NCBI RefSeq assembly: GCF_006715865.1
Contig: NZ_VFOA01000001.1
Location: 186,001 to 250,000, forward strand
Length of the DNA: 64,000 nucleotides
Direction of reading: 5' to 3'
Source: Cellulomonas sp. SLBN-39
GTDB lineage: Bacteria; Actinomycetota; Actinomycetes; Actinomycetales; Cellulomonadaceae
This document shows positions 17,862 to 27,206 of this stretch, piece by piece. The position numbers and the translations under genes were made by a program. Numbering within the stretch: the first letter of the stretch is position 1; each line of letters begins with the position of its first letter. The notes under the pieces were generated by a model, which saw nothing but the letters and a program-made list of their open reading frames with translations, did no database searches and was not told where the DNA came from.

Positions 17862-19366
17862 GCCAGGTCCGCGCGGAGCCGGGCGATGCGGGCGAGGGTC
17901 GCGTCCTTGCCGAGAAGCTCCATCGACTCGAACAGCGGCGGCGAGACCCGGCGGCCCGTGAGCGCGACCCGCAGCGGCGTGTACGCGAACCGGGGCTTGA
18001 TGCCCAGACCGGTGTCCCCGTCGACGAGCGCGGCGGCCAGGACGTTCTGCGTGGCCTCGGTCGTGAACGCGTCGGCCGGCAGCTCGCCGAGCACGCGGGC
18101 GGCGGCGTCGAGCACCCGGGGCGCCTCCTCGCGCAGGGCGGCGCGGGCGTCCTCGGCGACCTCGACGGCGTCGTCGGCGACGAAGAGGAACCCGAGCATG
18201 CCGACCGACTCGCCGAGCAGCGTCATGCGCTCCTGCACGAGCGGCGCCGCCGCGTCGAGCAGCGCCTGCTGGTCGGCGGGCAGCCCCGCGAACGTCGCGG
18301 CCGGCACGAGGCCCGCGGCGTGCAGGTACGGCACGAGGCGGTCGCGGAAGTCGGCGGGCGCGAGCAGGCGCACGTGCGCGGCGTTGATCGCCTCGGCCTT
18401 CTTCTGGTCGAACCGGGCGGGGTTCGGGTTGACGTCGGCCACGTCGAACGCCCCGACCATCTCCTCGACGGTGAACACGTCGCGGTCCGGGGCGATCGAC
18501 CAGCCGAGCAGGGCGAGGTAGTTGAGCAGGCCCTCGGGGGTGAAGCCGCGGTCGCGGTGCAGGAAGAGGTTCGACTCGGGGTCCCGCTTGGAGAGCTTCT
18601 TGTTGCCCTCGCCCATGACGTACGGCAGGTGCCCGAACTGCGGCACCGCCGTCGCCACGCCGATGTCGACCAGCGCGCGGTACAGCACCACCTGGCGCGG
18701 GGTGGACGAGAGCAGGTCCTCGCCGCGCAGCACGTGCGTGATCTGCATGAGCGCGTCGTCGACGGGGTTGACCAGCGTGTACAGGGGCTGGCCGTTGGCG
18801 CGCACCACCACGTAGTCGGGCACCGATCCGGCCTTGAACGTGACCTCGCCGCGCACGAGGTCGGTGAACGACACGTCCTCGTCGGGCATGCGCAGGCGCA
18901 GCACGGGCTCGCGGCCCTCGGCGCGGTACGCGGCCCTCTGCTCGTCGGTCAGGTCGCGGTCGAACCCGTCGTACCCGAGCTTGGGGTCGCGACCGGCGGC
19001 CTTGTGCCGGGCCTCGATCTCCTCCGGCGTCGAGAACGACTCGTACACGTGCCCGCCGGCGACGAGGCGTGCCACGACGTCGGCGTACAGCGCGCCGCGC
19101 TGCGACTGCCGGTACGGCTCGTGGGGGCCGCCGACCTCGACGCCCTCGTCCCAGTCCAGGCCGAGCCAGCGCAGCGCGTCGAGGAGCTGGTCGTAGCTCT
19201 CCTGCGAGTCGCGGGCCGCGTCGGTGTCCTCGATGCGGAACACGAAGGTGCCGCCCACGTGCCGGGCGTAGGCCCAGTTGAACAGCGCCGTGCGGATGAG
19301 CCCGACGTGCGGCGTCCCCGTCGGCGAGGGGCAGAAGCGGACGCGGACGGGACTGCTGGCGGGCAC
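17858..19366 (-). CDS. gltX: Glutamyl-tRNA synthetase
   Basis: 502-residue class I aminoacyl-tRNA synthetase that charges tRNA with glutamate. The HIGH-type motif is [19 protein letters not shown] and the KMSKS-type motif is KLSKRD. Length and the C-terminal anticodon-binding domain are normal. Actinobacteria often use it also to make Glu-tRNA(Gln); the amidotransferase is not in the window. Followed by the HAD gene with a 4-base overlap. Confidence 0.96.
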   Translation of the reverse strand: MPASSPVRVRFCPSPTGTPHVGLIRTALFNWAYARHVGGTFVFRIEDTDAARDSQESYDQLLDALRWLGLDWDEGVEVGGPHEPYRQSQRGALYADVVARLVAGGHVYESFSTPEEIEARHKAAGRDPKLGYDGFDRDLTDEQRAAYRAEGREPVLRLRMPDEDVSFTDLVRGEVTFKAGSVPDYVVVRANGQPLYTLVNPVDDALMQITHVLRGEDLLSSTPRQVVLYRALVDIGVATAVPQFGHLPYVMGEGNKKLSKRDPESNLFLHRDRGFTPEGLLNYLALLGWSIAPDRDVFTVEEMVGAFDVADVNPNPARFDQKKAEAINAAHVRLLAPADFRDRLVPYLHAAGLVPAATFAGLPADQQALLDAAAPLVQERMTLLGESVGMLGFLFVADDAVEVAEDARAALREEAPRVLDAAARVLGELPADAFTTEATQNVLAAALVDGDTGLGIKPRFAYTPLRVALTGRRVSPPLFESMELLGKDATLARIARLRADLA

Positions 19367-19400
19367 AGGACACCTCGGGGTGGGACGGGGACGGACGCGG

Positions 19401-20864
19401 TCAGCCTAGCGAGCGCACCGGCTCCTGGCCGTCACGGGCGCCGGCCGCCCAGACGTCCCCGGGCACGTCGCCGGGCAGGTGCGGGTTGCCGTGGCCGACG
19501 AAGCGGGCATCGGTCCCCGCGGCCCGGGCGGCCCGCAGGTCGGCGAGCACGCCGAGCGCCCACCGCGACAGCAGCAGGATCGCCACGAGGTTCACGGTGG
19601 CCATGAGCGCCATCGCGATGTCGGCCAGGGCCCACACCGTGGTGAGCGCGAGCAGGGAGCCGACGCCGACGGACGCGAGCACGAGGGTGCGCAGCGCGTT
19701 CAGCGCCCGGCCGCGCACGCCGAGGAACGTGAGGTTCACCTCCGCGTACGAGTAGTTGCCCAGCACGGAGGAGAACGCGAACGCGAAGACCAGGGCGCTC
19801 ATGGGCGCGGTGGTCCACCCGCCGAGCTCGTGCGCCACGGCCTGCGCGGTCAGTGCGGCACCCGCGGACTGGTCGGTCTCGCCCGGGGAGTACACCTCGG
19901 GCCCGGCCAGCAGGATGAGGAACGCGGTCGCCGAGCACACCAGCATCGTGTCGACGAAGACGCCGAGGGACTGGATGAGCCCCTGCTTGGCCGGGTGGCT
20001 GACGGTCGCGGTGGCGGCCGCGTTGGGTGCCGACCCCATGCCGGCCTCGTTGGAGAACAGGCCGCGCTTGGCGCCGTTGAGCACCGCCGCGAGCAGTCCG
20101 CCCGCGGTACCCGCCAGCGCGCTGTCGAGCCCGAACGCGCCCCGCAGGATCTGCCCGACGATGTCGGGCACCGCCCCGAGGTTGAGCACGACGACCACGA
20201 GGGCGAGCAGCAGGTACGCGGCGGCCATGACGGGCAGGACGACCTCGGCGACACGGGCGACCCGCCGCACGCCGCCGAAGAGCACGGGGGCGGCGAGGAC
20301 CACGAGGCCCACGGCGGTCCACGCGACGGGTACGCCGTGACCGGCGGCGAAGGTGTCGGCGATGGTGTTGGCCTGGACCATGTTGAAGGCGAAGCCGAAG
20401 GTGAGGATGAGCAGCACGGCGAAGACCGCGCCCCAGCGGCGCGAGCCGAGGCCGCGCTCGATGTAGTACGCGGGCCCGCCGCGGTAGGTGCCGTCGGCGA
20501 CGCGGACCTTGAACACCTGCGCGAGGGTGGCCTCGACGAAGGCCGTGGCCATGCCGACGGCCGCGACGACCCACATCCAGAAGATCGCGCCGGGCCCGCC
20601 GAGGGTCAGGGCCACGGCGACCCCGGCGATGTTGCCGGTGCCGACGCGCGAGGCCAGGCCGACCGTGAACGCCTGGAACGAGGAGATGCCGCCCGCGGCG
20701 TCCTCGCGCGACGAGGCCACCTGCCGGAGCATCGCGGGGAACAGCCGCACCTGCACGAACCCGGTGCGCAGCGTGAACCACAGCCCCACGCCGACGAGCA
20801 GGTAGACGAGCCAGTACGTGTACAGCGCGTTCGTCAGCCAGTCGATCCCGACCTGCAGGTCCAT
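19401..20864 (-). CDS. Alanine/glycine:cation symporter (AGCS family)
   Basis: 487 residues with about 11 hydrophobic segments. Family signatures include [40 protein letters not shown] and [20 protein letters not shown]. It should import D- or L-alanine or glycine with Na+ or H+. Only 73 bp separate its ATG from the upstream gene, too short to hold a glycine riboswitch. Substrate cannot be set from sequence. Confidence 0.93.
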   Translation of the reverse strand: MDLQVGIDWLTNALYTYWLVYLLVGVGLWFTLRTGFVQVRLFPAMLRQVASSREDAAGGISSFQAFTVGLASRVGTGNIAGVAVALTLGGPGAIFWMWVVAAVGMATAFVEATLAQVFKVRVADGTYRGGPAYYIERGLGSRRWGAVFAVLLILTFGFAFNMVQANTIADTFAAGHGVPVAWTAVGLVVLAAPVLFGGVRRVARVAEVVLPVMAAAYLLLALVVVVLNLGAVPDIVGQILRGAFGLDSALAGTAGGLLAAVLNGAKRGLFSNEAGMGSAPNAAATATVSHPAKQGLIQSLGVFVDTMLVCSATAFLILLAGPEVYSPGETDQSAGAALTAQAVAHELGGWTTAPMSALVFAFAFSSVLGNYSYAEVNLTFLGVRGRALNALRTLVLASVGVGSLLALTTVWALADIAMALMATVNLVAILLLSRWALGVLADLRAARAAGTDARFVGHGNPHLPGDVPGDVWAAGARDGQEPVRSLG

Positions 20865-20937
20865 GCGGCCACCCCCCGTGACGCCTGTCCGAGGAGACTA
20901 GGGGCGTCGCGGCGGGGCGACCAGCGGGGACGCGCGG

Positions 20938-21723
20938 TCAGCGCCGCACGACGGGGTTGCGCAGCACCCCGATGTCCTCGACCTCGACCTCGACGACGTC
21001 GCGGTGCTCGATGCGGCCCACGCCCGCGGGCGTGCCGGTGAGGATCACGTCGCCCGGCAGGAGGGTGAACACCTCGGACACGTACGAGACGAGGTAGGCG
21101 GCGTCGAAGACCATCTGCGACGTGCGGCCGTCCTGACGGGGCTCGCCGTTGACGCGGGCGGTGACGGCGAGGTCGACGACGTCGAGGCCGGGCACGACCC
21201 AGGGGCCGAGCGGGCAGGACGTGTCGAAGCCCTTGGCACGGGTCCACTGGTCGTCGGACCGCTGGATGTCGCGGGCCGTGACGTCGTTGGCGACGGTGAA
21301 GCCGAAGACGTGGTCGAGCGCGCGCTCGACGGAGACGTCCTTGGTGACCTTGCCGATGACGACGGCGAGCTCGGCCTCGTGCTCGACGTGCTCGGTCCAC
21401 TCGGGGAGCACGATCGGGTCGTCCGGGCCGATCACCGAGGTGTTGGGCTTGAGGAACAGCAGCGGGCGGGCGGGCACCTCGTTGCCGTGCTCGGCGGCGT
21501 GCGCGGCGTAGTTGCGGCCGACGCCGACGATCTTCGACCGCGGGATGACGGGGGCCAGCAGCCGCAGGCCGTCCTGGTCGAGGCGGACCCGCTCGCCCGT
21601 GGGCTGCACGGGCGTGTAGATGGGGTCGCCGGTGATGACGACGAGCTCCTCGTGGCCCGGCTCGCCCTCGACGAGCGCGTAGCGGGGGTCGGACCCTGTG
21701 GTGATGAACCTGGCGATGCGCAC
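20938..21723 (-). CDS. Fumarylacetoacetate hydrolase family protein
   Basis: 261 residues. The metal-binding motif EHVEHEAELAVVIGK and the later Asp/Lys block FTVANDVTARDIQ, plus GDVILTGTPAGVG near the end, identify the FAH superfamily. Members cleave or tautomerise acyl-pyruvates, often oxaloacetate, or act in aromatic catabolism. The gene starts RIARFITTGSDPRYALVEG, typical of the broad actinobacterial group annotated only to family. No catabolic partner is adjacent; an oxaloacetate or acylpyruvate role is possible. Confidence 0.92.
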   Translation of the reverse strand: MRIARFITTGSDPRYALVEGEPGHEELVVITGDPIYTPVQPTGERVRLDQDGLRLLAPVIPRSKIVGVGRNYAAHAAEHGNEVPARPLLFLKPNTSVIGPDDPIVLPEWTEHVEHEAELAVVIGKVTKDVSVERALDHVFGFTVANDVTARDIQRSDDQWTRAKGFDTSCPLGPWVVPGLDVVDLAVTARVNGEPRQDGRTSQMVFDAAYLVSYVSEVFTLLPGDVILTGTPAGVGRIEHRDVVEVEVEDIGVLRNPVVRR

Positions 21724-21752
21724 GCCCCCACCCTAGGAGGTGCGCGCGGGGT

Positions 21753-22028
21753 TCAGCGCAGCACGAAGACGCTGAGCAGGAAGGTCCCGTAGAGCACGCC
21801 GGCAGCGACGGCGAGCACCTGGGACAGCCCCGTCCAGCGGCCGGCGACCGCGGCGGCGCCGAGCGCGAGCGCGAGGAGCACCCACACGAGCGTGTGCGCG
21901 TGGTCGACGACGACCTTGCGCACCCCGGTGGCGTCGTCGACCGCGACCCCGTCGCCGACCGTCGCGAACACCACCGCGACGACGCCCGCTGCCGCCGCCC
22001 CCACCGTGAACCACGTCCTGGCCGTCAC
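21753..22028 (-). CDS. Small four-helix membrane protein
   Basis: 91 residues with about three hydrophobic segments (TWFTVGAAAAGVVAVVFATV; TLVWVLLALALGAAAVAG; VLAVAAGVLYGTFLLSVFV). High GC at third positions supports coding. I do not recognise it. It lies 29 bp upstream of the FAH gene and may be cotranscribed. Confidence 0.65.
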   Translation of the reverse strand: MTARTWFTVGAAAAGVVAVVFATVGDGVAVDDATGVRKVVVDHAHTLVWVLLALALGAAAVAGRWTGLSQVLAVAAGVLYGTFLLSVFVLR

Positions 22029-22098
22029 GCGACCACCCCCTCCCGGCGCCGAGGATGCCAGAGCGGGCGCCCGTGCGGGAGGCCCGGGCGGCGCGGGC

Positions 22099-22914
22099 TC
22101 AGGCGCGGGCGACGACCTCGCCGTGCAGGATCGAGAACCAGGCGTCCTCGTGGGTGCCCCACTGGTGCCAGGCGTCGGCGAGCTGCTCGAGGCCGACCTC
22201 GTCGGCGAGACCGTGCTCGATGGCCTGGGCGGCGAAGTTCGACCGCACGCAGCGGTCGGCCCACAGGTCGGACCACCAGACGCGGTCGTGCGGGGTCGCG
22301 TAGCACCAGGCGCTCGCGCCGGGCTGGATGCCGGCGGGGTCGAACCCGGCCTCGCGGACCCAGGAGTGCAGCTTGCGCCCGGCGTCGGCGTCGGCCCGGT
22401 TGGCCTGGGTGACCTCGTGGTAGAGGGTCAGCCACTCGTCGAGGCCGGACGACGCGGGGTACCAGGCCATGCCGTCGTAGTCGGCGTCGCGCACCGCGAC
22501 GATCCCGCCGGGGCGGGTGACGCGGCGCATCTCGCGCAGCGCGGCGACGGGGTCGGACAGGTGCTGCAGGACCTGGTGGGCGTGCACGACGTCGAACGAG
22601 TCGTCGGGGACGTCGAGCGCGTAGGCGTCGCCGACGAGGAACGTGACGTTGGTGGTGCCCGCGTCGGCGGCGGCCTTGGCCGCGGCCTCGATCACGCTCG
22701 GGGACGCGTCGACGCCGACGACCTCGCCGGGGTCGAGGCGCGCGGCGAGGTCGAGGGTCACGGTCCCCGGCCCGCAGCCCACGTCGAGCAGGCGCAGCCC
22801 GGGCCGCAGGTGCGGCAGCAGGTAGGCCGCGGAGTTCTCGGCGGTGCGCCACCGGTGCGAGCGCAGGACGCTCTCGTGGTGCCCGTGCGTGTAGACGTCG
22901 GATCGCGAGGTCAC
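22099..22914 (-). CDS. Class I SAM-dependent methyltransferase
   Basis: 271 residues. The SAM motif I is LLDVGCGPGTVTLDLAARL, followed by VVGVDASPSVIEAA, VGDAYALDVPDDSFDVVHAH and a post-motif TRPGGIVAVRD. The opening DVYTHGHHESVLRSHRWRT is characteristic of a large actinobacterial group of unknown substrate. I chose GTG 22914 because homologues begin near this point; a GTG at 22962 would add 16 residues. Small-molecule methylation is inferred. Confidence 0.88.
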   Translation of the reverse strand: MTSRSDVYTHGHHESVLRSHRWRTAENSAAYLLPHLRPGLRLLDVGCGPGTVTLDLAARLDPGEVVGVDASPSVIEAAAKAAADAGTTNVTFLVGDAYALDVPDDSFDVVHAHQVLQHLSDPVAALREMRRVTRPGGIVAVRDADYDGMAWYPASSGLDEWLTLYHEVTQANRADADAGRKLHSWVREAGFDPAGIQPGASAWCYATPHDRVWWSDLWADRCVRSNFAAQAIEHGLADEVGLEQLADAWHQWGTHEDAWFSILHGEVVARA

Positions 22915-23029
22915 AGGGCACTGTAGGGCTGCGGGCGACCCGTTGCCCAGCCAGCGGAACACGGACGCTCACATCCTGGGACGTGCGGTGCTCGGCGCCG
23001 GGTTCCGGGCGCGCGCGGCCGCGGCACCC

Positions 23030-23041
23030 TACCGTGGGCGG
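23030..23041 (+). promoter_or_regulatory. Leaderless promoter element
   Basis: TACCGT (23030-23035), six bases, then the GTG start of the membrane acyltransferase-like gene. Confidence 0.5.
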
Positions 23042-24175
23042 GTGCGACGCATCGTGGGCCTGGACACCGCGCGCGGTGTGGCGATCCTCGGCATGCTGAC
23101 CGCCCACGTCGGCCCCGACGACGGCTGGCGCACCGCACCGCCGGGCGGGTGGAGCCAGCTCGCCGACGGGCGCCCCTCCGCGCTGTTCGTGCTGCTCGCG
23201 GGCGTCGGGCTCGCCCTGCTCTCCGGCGGCGACGACCCGGTCCGCGGCACCCGGCTCGTGCAGGCCCGGCTGCGCATCCTCGTCCGCGCGGCCCTGCTCG
23301 TCGTGCTCGGCGCCCTGCTCGTGCGGCTCGGCACACCCGTCGTCGTCATCCTCGCCGTGTACGGCGGACTCTTCGCCGCCGGCACCCTCGTGCTGCGCTG
23401 GCCCCGGCGCGCCCTGCTGGCGGTCGCCGCCGTGTTCGCGCTGCTCGGCCCGGTCGTCCGCCTCCTGCTCGCCGGCGTGGCCGTCACCGACGCCGAGCCG
23501 CTCGACCCCGTCGCCGTGCTGCTCAACGACTACTACCCGGCCGTGGTGTGGATGGCGTACGTGCTCGTGGGCGTCGCGGTAGGGCGCAGCGACCTGCGGG
23601 CGGGACGCACCCACCTCCTGCTCGCGGGCTCGGGCGCCGCGCTCGTGCTCCTCGGGCACGGCGGGGCGTGGGCGGTCCGCCCGCTCGGCCTGCCGCCTGC
23701 CCTCGTCACCGCCGAGCCGCACTCCTCGACGACCTTCGAGGTGGTCGGCAACACCGGCACCGCCCTGCTCGTGGTCGCCGCCTGCCTGGCCGTCGGGGTG
23801 CGCTGGCCCCGGGCCCTGGCGCCGGTGACGGCGACCGGCGCGCTGGCCCTCACCGCGTACTGCGGCCACCTCGTCGTCCTCGCCGCGCTCGGGACCGACC
23901 TCGTCTACGCACCGACGCCGTCCACGTGGGCCGCCTTCTGCGTGGTCACGGTCGCCGCATGCTGGGCGTGGCACGCCCTGGTGGGCCGCGGCCCCCTCGA
24001 GGCCCTCCTGCACACCGTCTCGACCCGCGCCGCCGACACGGCCCCCGACCCTCTCCCGCCCCGCACCCTCCGCGCCCCCTCCGCCGACCCGGTGGTCGGT
24101 GACGCGCCGGAACCCGCCGACGCCACCGATGACGGGGTCGGCGAGGGTCGGGAGCACCGGCCCGCCACGCCGTGA
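23042..24175 (+). CDS. HGSNAT/DUF1624-type membrane protein
   Basis: 377 residues, about 9-10 hydrophobic helices. The opening RRIVGLDTARGVAILGMLTAHVGP is the signature of the heparan-alpha-glucosaminide N-acetyltransferase-like/DUF418 membrane family, thought to move acyl groups across the membrane. The final 50 residues are hydrophilic and acidic. Start set at the GTG after a leaderless -10. Substrate not known. Confidence 0.82.
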   Translation: MRRIVGLDTARGVAILGMLTAHVGPDDGWRTAPPGGWSQLADGRPSALFVLLAGVGLALLSGGDDPVRGTRLVQARLRILVRAALLVVLGALLVRLGTPVVVILAVYGGLFAAGTLVLRWPRRALLAVAAVFALLGPVVRLLLAGVAVTDAEPLDPVAVLLNDYYPAVVWMAYVLVGVAVGRSDLRAGRTHLLLAGSGAALVLLGHGGAWAVRPLGLPPALVTAEPHSSTTFEVVGNTGTALLVVAACLAVGVRWPRALAPVTATGALALTAYCGHLVVLAALGTDLVYAPTPSTWAAFCVVTVAACWAWHALVGRGPLEALLHTVSTRAADTAPDPLPPRTLRAPSADPVVGDAPEPADATDDGVGEGREHRPATP

Positions 24176-24282
24176 CCGTGATCCGTCGCGCGGAACGGGC
24201 GGGGTGCGTCGTCGACGACGGGATCGGCGGGGTCCGGGTCGGCGGGGCACGCGCGGGCGCGCGGCGTGGGGTGGGTGGCGGG

Positions 24283-24927
24283 TCAGGGCCAGGTGAGCGT
24301 GTGGGACCAGTCGCCCTGGGTGCGGGTGTAGACGACGCGGACGTGGGCCCGGTCCCGCGAGCCCTGCCAGAACTCCAGGCGGTCCGGCTCGACGCGCCAC
24401 GCCTGCCACTGCCGCAGCACCAGGCCGGGATCGGCGTCGACGCGCTCGCGGGCGGCCGCCATCGCGTCGCGCATCTGCCGCACGGAACCGAGCCGCTCCC
24501 CCGGGCGCACGCCCAGCGCGGCCGCCCGCGACGCGGGTGAGCGCGCCAGGTAGTCGGCGGCGGACGCCTCGTCGCCGAGGTAGCGCGCCACCCCCTCGAC
24601 CCGGACCTGCCGGACCACCGGCTGCCACCAGAACGTCAGCGCCGCCTGCGGGTTGACCGCCAGGTCGGCCGCCTTGCCGCTGCGCTCGTCGGTCGCGAAC
24701 GCGAACCCGTCCGGCCCGACGTCCTTGAGCACCAGCACCCGGGACGACGGCCGCCCGCGCGCGTCCGCGGTCGCCAGCGTCACCGCGTGCGGCTCGGGCA
24801 CCCCGGCGTCGCGCGCGTGGGCGAACCAGTCCGCGAAGAGGTCGTACGGGTCGGCCGGCACCGCCTCGGGGTCGAACTCGGGGGCGTGGCCCGTGAGGGC
24901 CGGCAGGGACCGCAGCTCGTGACGCAC
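24283..24927 (-). CDS. pdxH: Pyridoxamine 5'-phosphate oxidase
   Basis: 214 residues, the FMN enzyme that oxidises pyridoxamine- or pyridoxine-phosphate to PLP. Signatures: PHAVTLATADARGRPSSRVL, VLKDVGPDGFAFATD, NPQAALTFWWQPVVRQVRVE and the C-terminal W-R-V-E-P-D-R-L-E-F-W-Q-G-S-R-D-R. Start at GTG 24927; an AGGGTGG-like SD precedes it. Length and ending are standard. No other vitamin B6 gene is adjacent. Confidence 0.94.
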   Translation of the reverse strand: MRHELRSLPALTGHAPEFDPEAVPADPYDLFADWFAHARDAGVPEPHAVTLATADARGRPSSRVLVLKDVGPDGFAFATDERSGKAADLAVNPQAALTFWWQPVVRQVRVEGVARYLGDEASAADYLARSPASRAAALGVRPGERLGSVRQMRDAMAAARERVDADPGLVLRQWQAWRVEPDRLEFWQGSRDRAHVRVVYTRTQGDWSHTLTWP

Positions 24928-24974
24928 GACGCCACCCTGCCGCACCGGCGGCGCCCCGGCGAGACGGACCGACC

Positions 24975-24986
24975 TACCCTGGTCCG
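24975..24986 (+). promoter_or_regulatory. Leaderless promoter element
   Basis: TACCCT (24975-24980), six bases, then the GTG of the next gene. Confidence 0.45.
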
Positions 24987-25961
24987 GTGACCGCCCCCGC
25001 ACCGACGAGCCCGCCCGGCGCAGCACCGGCGGGCGCAGCAGGGACAGGCGCGACATCGTCAGGCGCCGTGCCCACGGACGCCGCACCCACGGTCCTGGAC
25101 CCCGACGCCTGGCGGCCCCTGGCCGACGCCCACGCCGCACGCGCGGACGCCTTCACGGCCGGGCACCGCGAGCGCCGGTCCCGCCACGAGCGGCACGCGA
25201 TCGAGGACTTCCTCTACGAGTACTACCCGACCCGGCCGGCGCAGCTGCGCCGCTGGCACCCCGGTGCGGGCGTGCGGCTGGCCCCCGGGCCGGACGGCCC
25301 GGCGCCGCACGCCGGGTGGCGCTGGTACCGGACGCACGACGACGGCACGGTCGGCCTGGACGTCGAGGCGTTCCTCGCCGACCGCGGCGAGGGGGTGCGC
25401 TTCGTCGCCGACCTCGTGTCCCGCACCGCCGCGCGCCCCGCGGCGACGGGGTGCTTCGGGCTGCACGAGTGGGCGATGGTCTACCGGCAGGGCGAGCACC
25501 GGCACCCGCTGCCCCTGCGCCTGGGGCAGGACGGCACGGACGCGGTCGTCGAGGCGCACCGGATCCGCTGCACGCACATCGACGCGTTCCGCTTCTTCAC
25601 CCCGGCCGCAGCCCCCCGCAACACGCTCCAGCCGACGCGCGCGACCCAGCCCGCCCTCGAGCAGCCGGGGTGCCTGCACGCGAACATGGACCTGTACAAG
25701 TGGGCCCTCAAGCTCGGGCCGCTGATCCCGGGCGAGCTGCTGCTGGACGCGTTCGACCTCGCCCGGCGCATCCGGGTTCTCGACATGCGGGCGTCGCCGT
25801 ACGACTGCACCGCGTACGGCCTGCCCCCCGTCGAGATCGACACCCCCGACGGCAAGGCCGAGTACGTCGCGGCCCAGCGCGCGTTCGCCGCCGAGTCCCA
25901 GGCCGTGCGCACCCGGCTCCTGTCCGCCGTCGCGACGGTCAGCGCCAGCCGAGCCCGGTGA
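24987..25961 (+). CDS. Conserved actinobacterial protein, often labelled 3-methyladenine DNA glycosylase
   Basis: 324 residues. After a ~40-residue Ala/Pro/Thr-rich tail come conserved blocks such as DFLYEYYPTRPAQLRRWHPG, GCFGLHEWAMVY, RCTHIDAFRFFTPAA and NMDLYKWALKLGPLIPGELL. Databases often call this group 3-methyladenine DNA glycosylase, but I see no HhH motif or AlkA/Tag/AAG signature, so that name should be treated with care. Histidine- and arginine-rich patches could bind a nucleotide or nucleic acid. Its end overlaps the convergent hydrolase gene by 23 bp. Confidence 0.72.
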   Translation: MTAPAPTSPPGAAPAGAAGTGATSSGAVPTDAAPTVLDPDAWRPLADAHAARADAFTAGHRERRSRHERHAIEDFLYEYYPTRPAQLRRWHPGAGVRLAPGPDGPAPHAGWRWYRTHDDGTVGLDVEAFLADRGEGVRFVADLVSRTAARPAATGCFGLHEWAMVYRQGEHRHPLPLRLGQDGTDAVVEAHRIRCTHIDAFRFFTPAAAPRNTLQPTRATQPALEQPGCLHANMDLYKWALKLGPLIPGELLLDAFDLARRIRVLDMRASPYDCTAYGLPPVEIDTPDGKAEYVAAQRAFAAESQAVRTRLLSAVATVSASRAR

Positions 25962-26688
25962 GCCACTCCGCGCACGCCGTGGTCCAGGTGGCGACGTGGG
26001 GGGCGTCGTCGGCCAGGCCGAGGCCGTGCCGCCCGGTGGGGTACACGTGCAGCTCGGCCGAGACGCCCGCGAGCCACAGCGCCTGCGCGTAGCGGACGGC
26101 GTTCGAGACGGGGACGGCGTCGTCGTCACCGGTGTGCCACACGAACGCGGGGGGCGTGGACCCGGTGACGCGACGGTCGGCCGAGAGGGCGGACCGCGAC
26201 GCGGCGTCGGCGGCGGGACCGAGCAGGGCCTCGACCGACCCCTCGTGCGCCTCGGCCTCGAGCGAGACGACCGGGTAGCACAGCACCGTGGCGTCGGGTC
26301 GGGCGTCGGCGTCCTCCTCGCCCACGGTCGACAGGGTCGCGGCCAGGTGCCCGCCGGCGGAGAAGCCGAGGACTCCCACGCGGGCGGGGTCGACCGCCAG
26401 GCCGGTGCCGCCGGAGCGGACCCAGCGGACCGCGGCGCGCGCGGCGTCGAGAGGGGCGGGGTGCAGCGGCTCGGTCGACCCCTCGGGGGCGACGGGGTAG
26501 CGCAGCACGACGGCGTGCACGCCGAGGCCGGCGAGCCACCGCGCGACGGGCTCCGCCTCGTGGTCGGCCGTCATCCGGTACCCGCCGCCCGGCAGGACCA
26601 GGACGAGCGGGCGCGGACCGCGGTCGGGGCCGGCCGCGGGGACGACGGTGACCCGTCCGTCGGGCACGGCGGGCGGCGCGGCGGTCAC
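25939..26688 (-). CDS. Alpha/beta hydrolase (BD-FAE/acetyl-esterase-like)
   Basis: 249 residues. Oxyanion block [20 protein letters not shown], nucleophile elbow [15 protein letters not shown], acid [12 protein letters not shown] and catalytic His in [11 protein letters not shown]. This is the acetyl-xylan-esterase-like carboxylesterase pattern, with no signal peptide. The GTG overlaps the rnhA stop by four bases. An esterase acting on acetylated sugars would suit a cellulolytic organism, but this is inference. Confidence 0.9.
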   Translation of the reverse strand: MTAAPPAVPDGRVTVVPAAGPDRGPRPLVLVLPGGGYRMTADHEAEPVARWLAGLGVHAVVLRYPVAPEGSTEPLHPAPLDAARAAVRWVRSGGTGLAVDPARVGVLGFSAGGHLAATLSTVGEEDADARPDATVLCYPVVSLEAEAHEGSVEALLGPAADAASRSALSADRRVTGSTPPAFVWHTGDDDAVPVSNAVRYAQALWLAGVSAELHVYPTGRHGLGLADDAPHVATWTTACAEWLTGLGWR

Positions 26689-27167
26689 AGCGTCCCCGCG
26701 CGGACGGCGTCGACGCCCTTGTTGGCGAGCTGGTCGGCCCGCTCGTTGCCGGGGTCGCCCGCGTGCCCCTTGACCCAGACCCACGTGACCGCGTGCCGGG
26801 CCACCTCGGCGTCGAGGGCCTGCCACAGCTCCTTGTTCTTCACCGGCTTCTTGTCACCGGTCAGCCAGCCGTTGCGCTTCCAGCCGTGGATCCACTTCGT
26901 CAGCCCGTTCATGACGTAGGTGGAGTCGACGTGGAGCCGGACGTCGCACGGGCGCGTGAGCGCACGCAGCCCCTCGATGACGGCCGTCAGCTCCATGCGG
27001 TTGTTCGTGGTGACGGGTTCGCCGCCGAAGAGCTCGCGCTCCCGCCCGGCGGCGCGCATCCACGCGCCCCATCCCCCGACCCCGGGGTTGCCCTTGCAGG
27101 CCCCGTCGGTCCACATCTCGACCTGCGGCCGGTCCTCGTGCGTGTCGTCGTGCGTGCTCACGCGCAC
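26685..27167 (-). CDS. rnhA: Ribonuclease HI
   Basis: 160 residues; removes RNA from RNA-DNA hybrids. All four acidic residues are visible in context: [40 protein letters not shown] and [16 protein letters not shown]. The basic handle region [20 protein letters not shown] is present. GTG start at 27167 with another GTG two codons later. Coupled to the downstream hydrolase gene. Confidence 0.96.
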   Translation of the reverse strand: MRVSTHDDTHEDRPQVEMWTDGACKGNPGVGGWGAWMRAAGRERELFGGEPVTTNNRMELTAVIEGLRALTRPCDVRLHVDSTYVMNGLTKWIHGWKRNGWLTGDKKPVKNKELWQALDAEVARHAVTWVWVKGHAGDPGNERADQLANKGVDAVRAGTL

Positions 27168-27206
27168 ACCGTACGGCCCGCGGGGAGCGGACCGGGTGCG
27201 CGGCCG

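Noticed and set aside
20865-20937. Glycine riboswitch before the AGCS symporter
   Set aside because: Only 73 bases are available and no aptamer-like pairing was seen.
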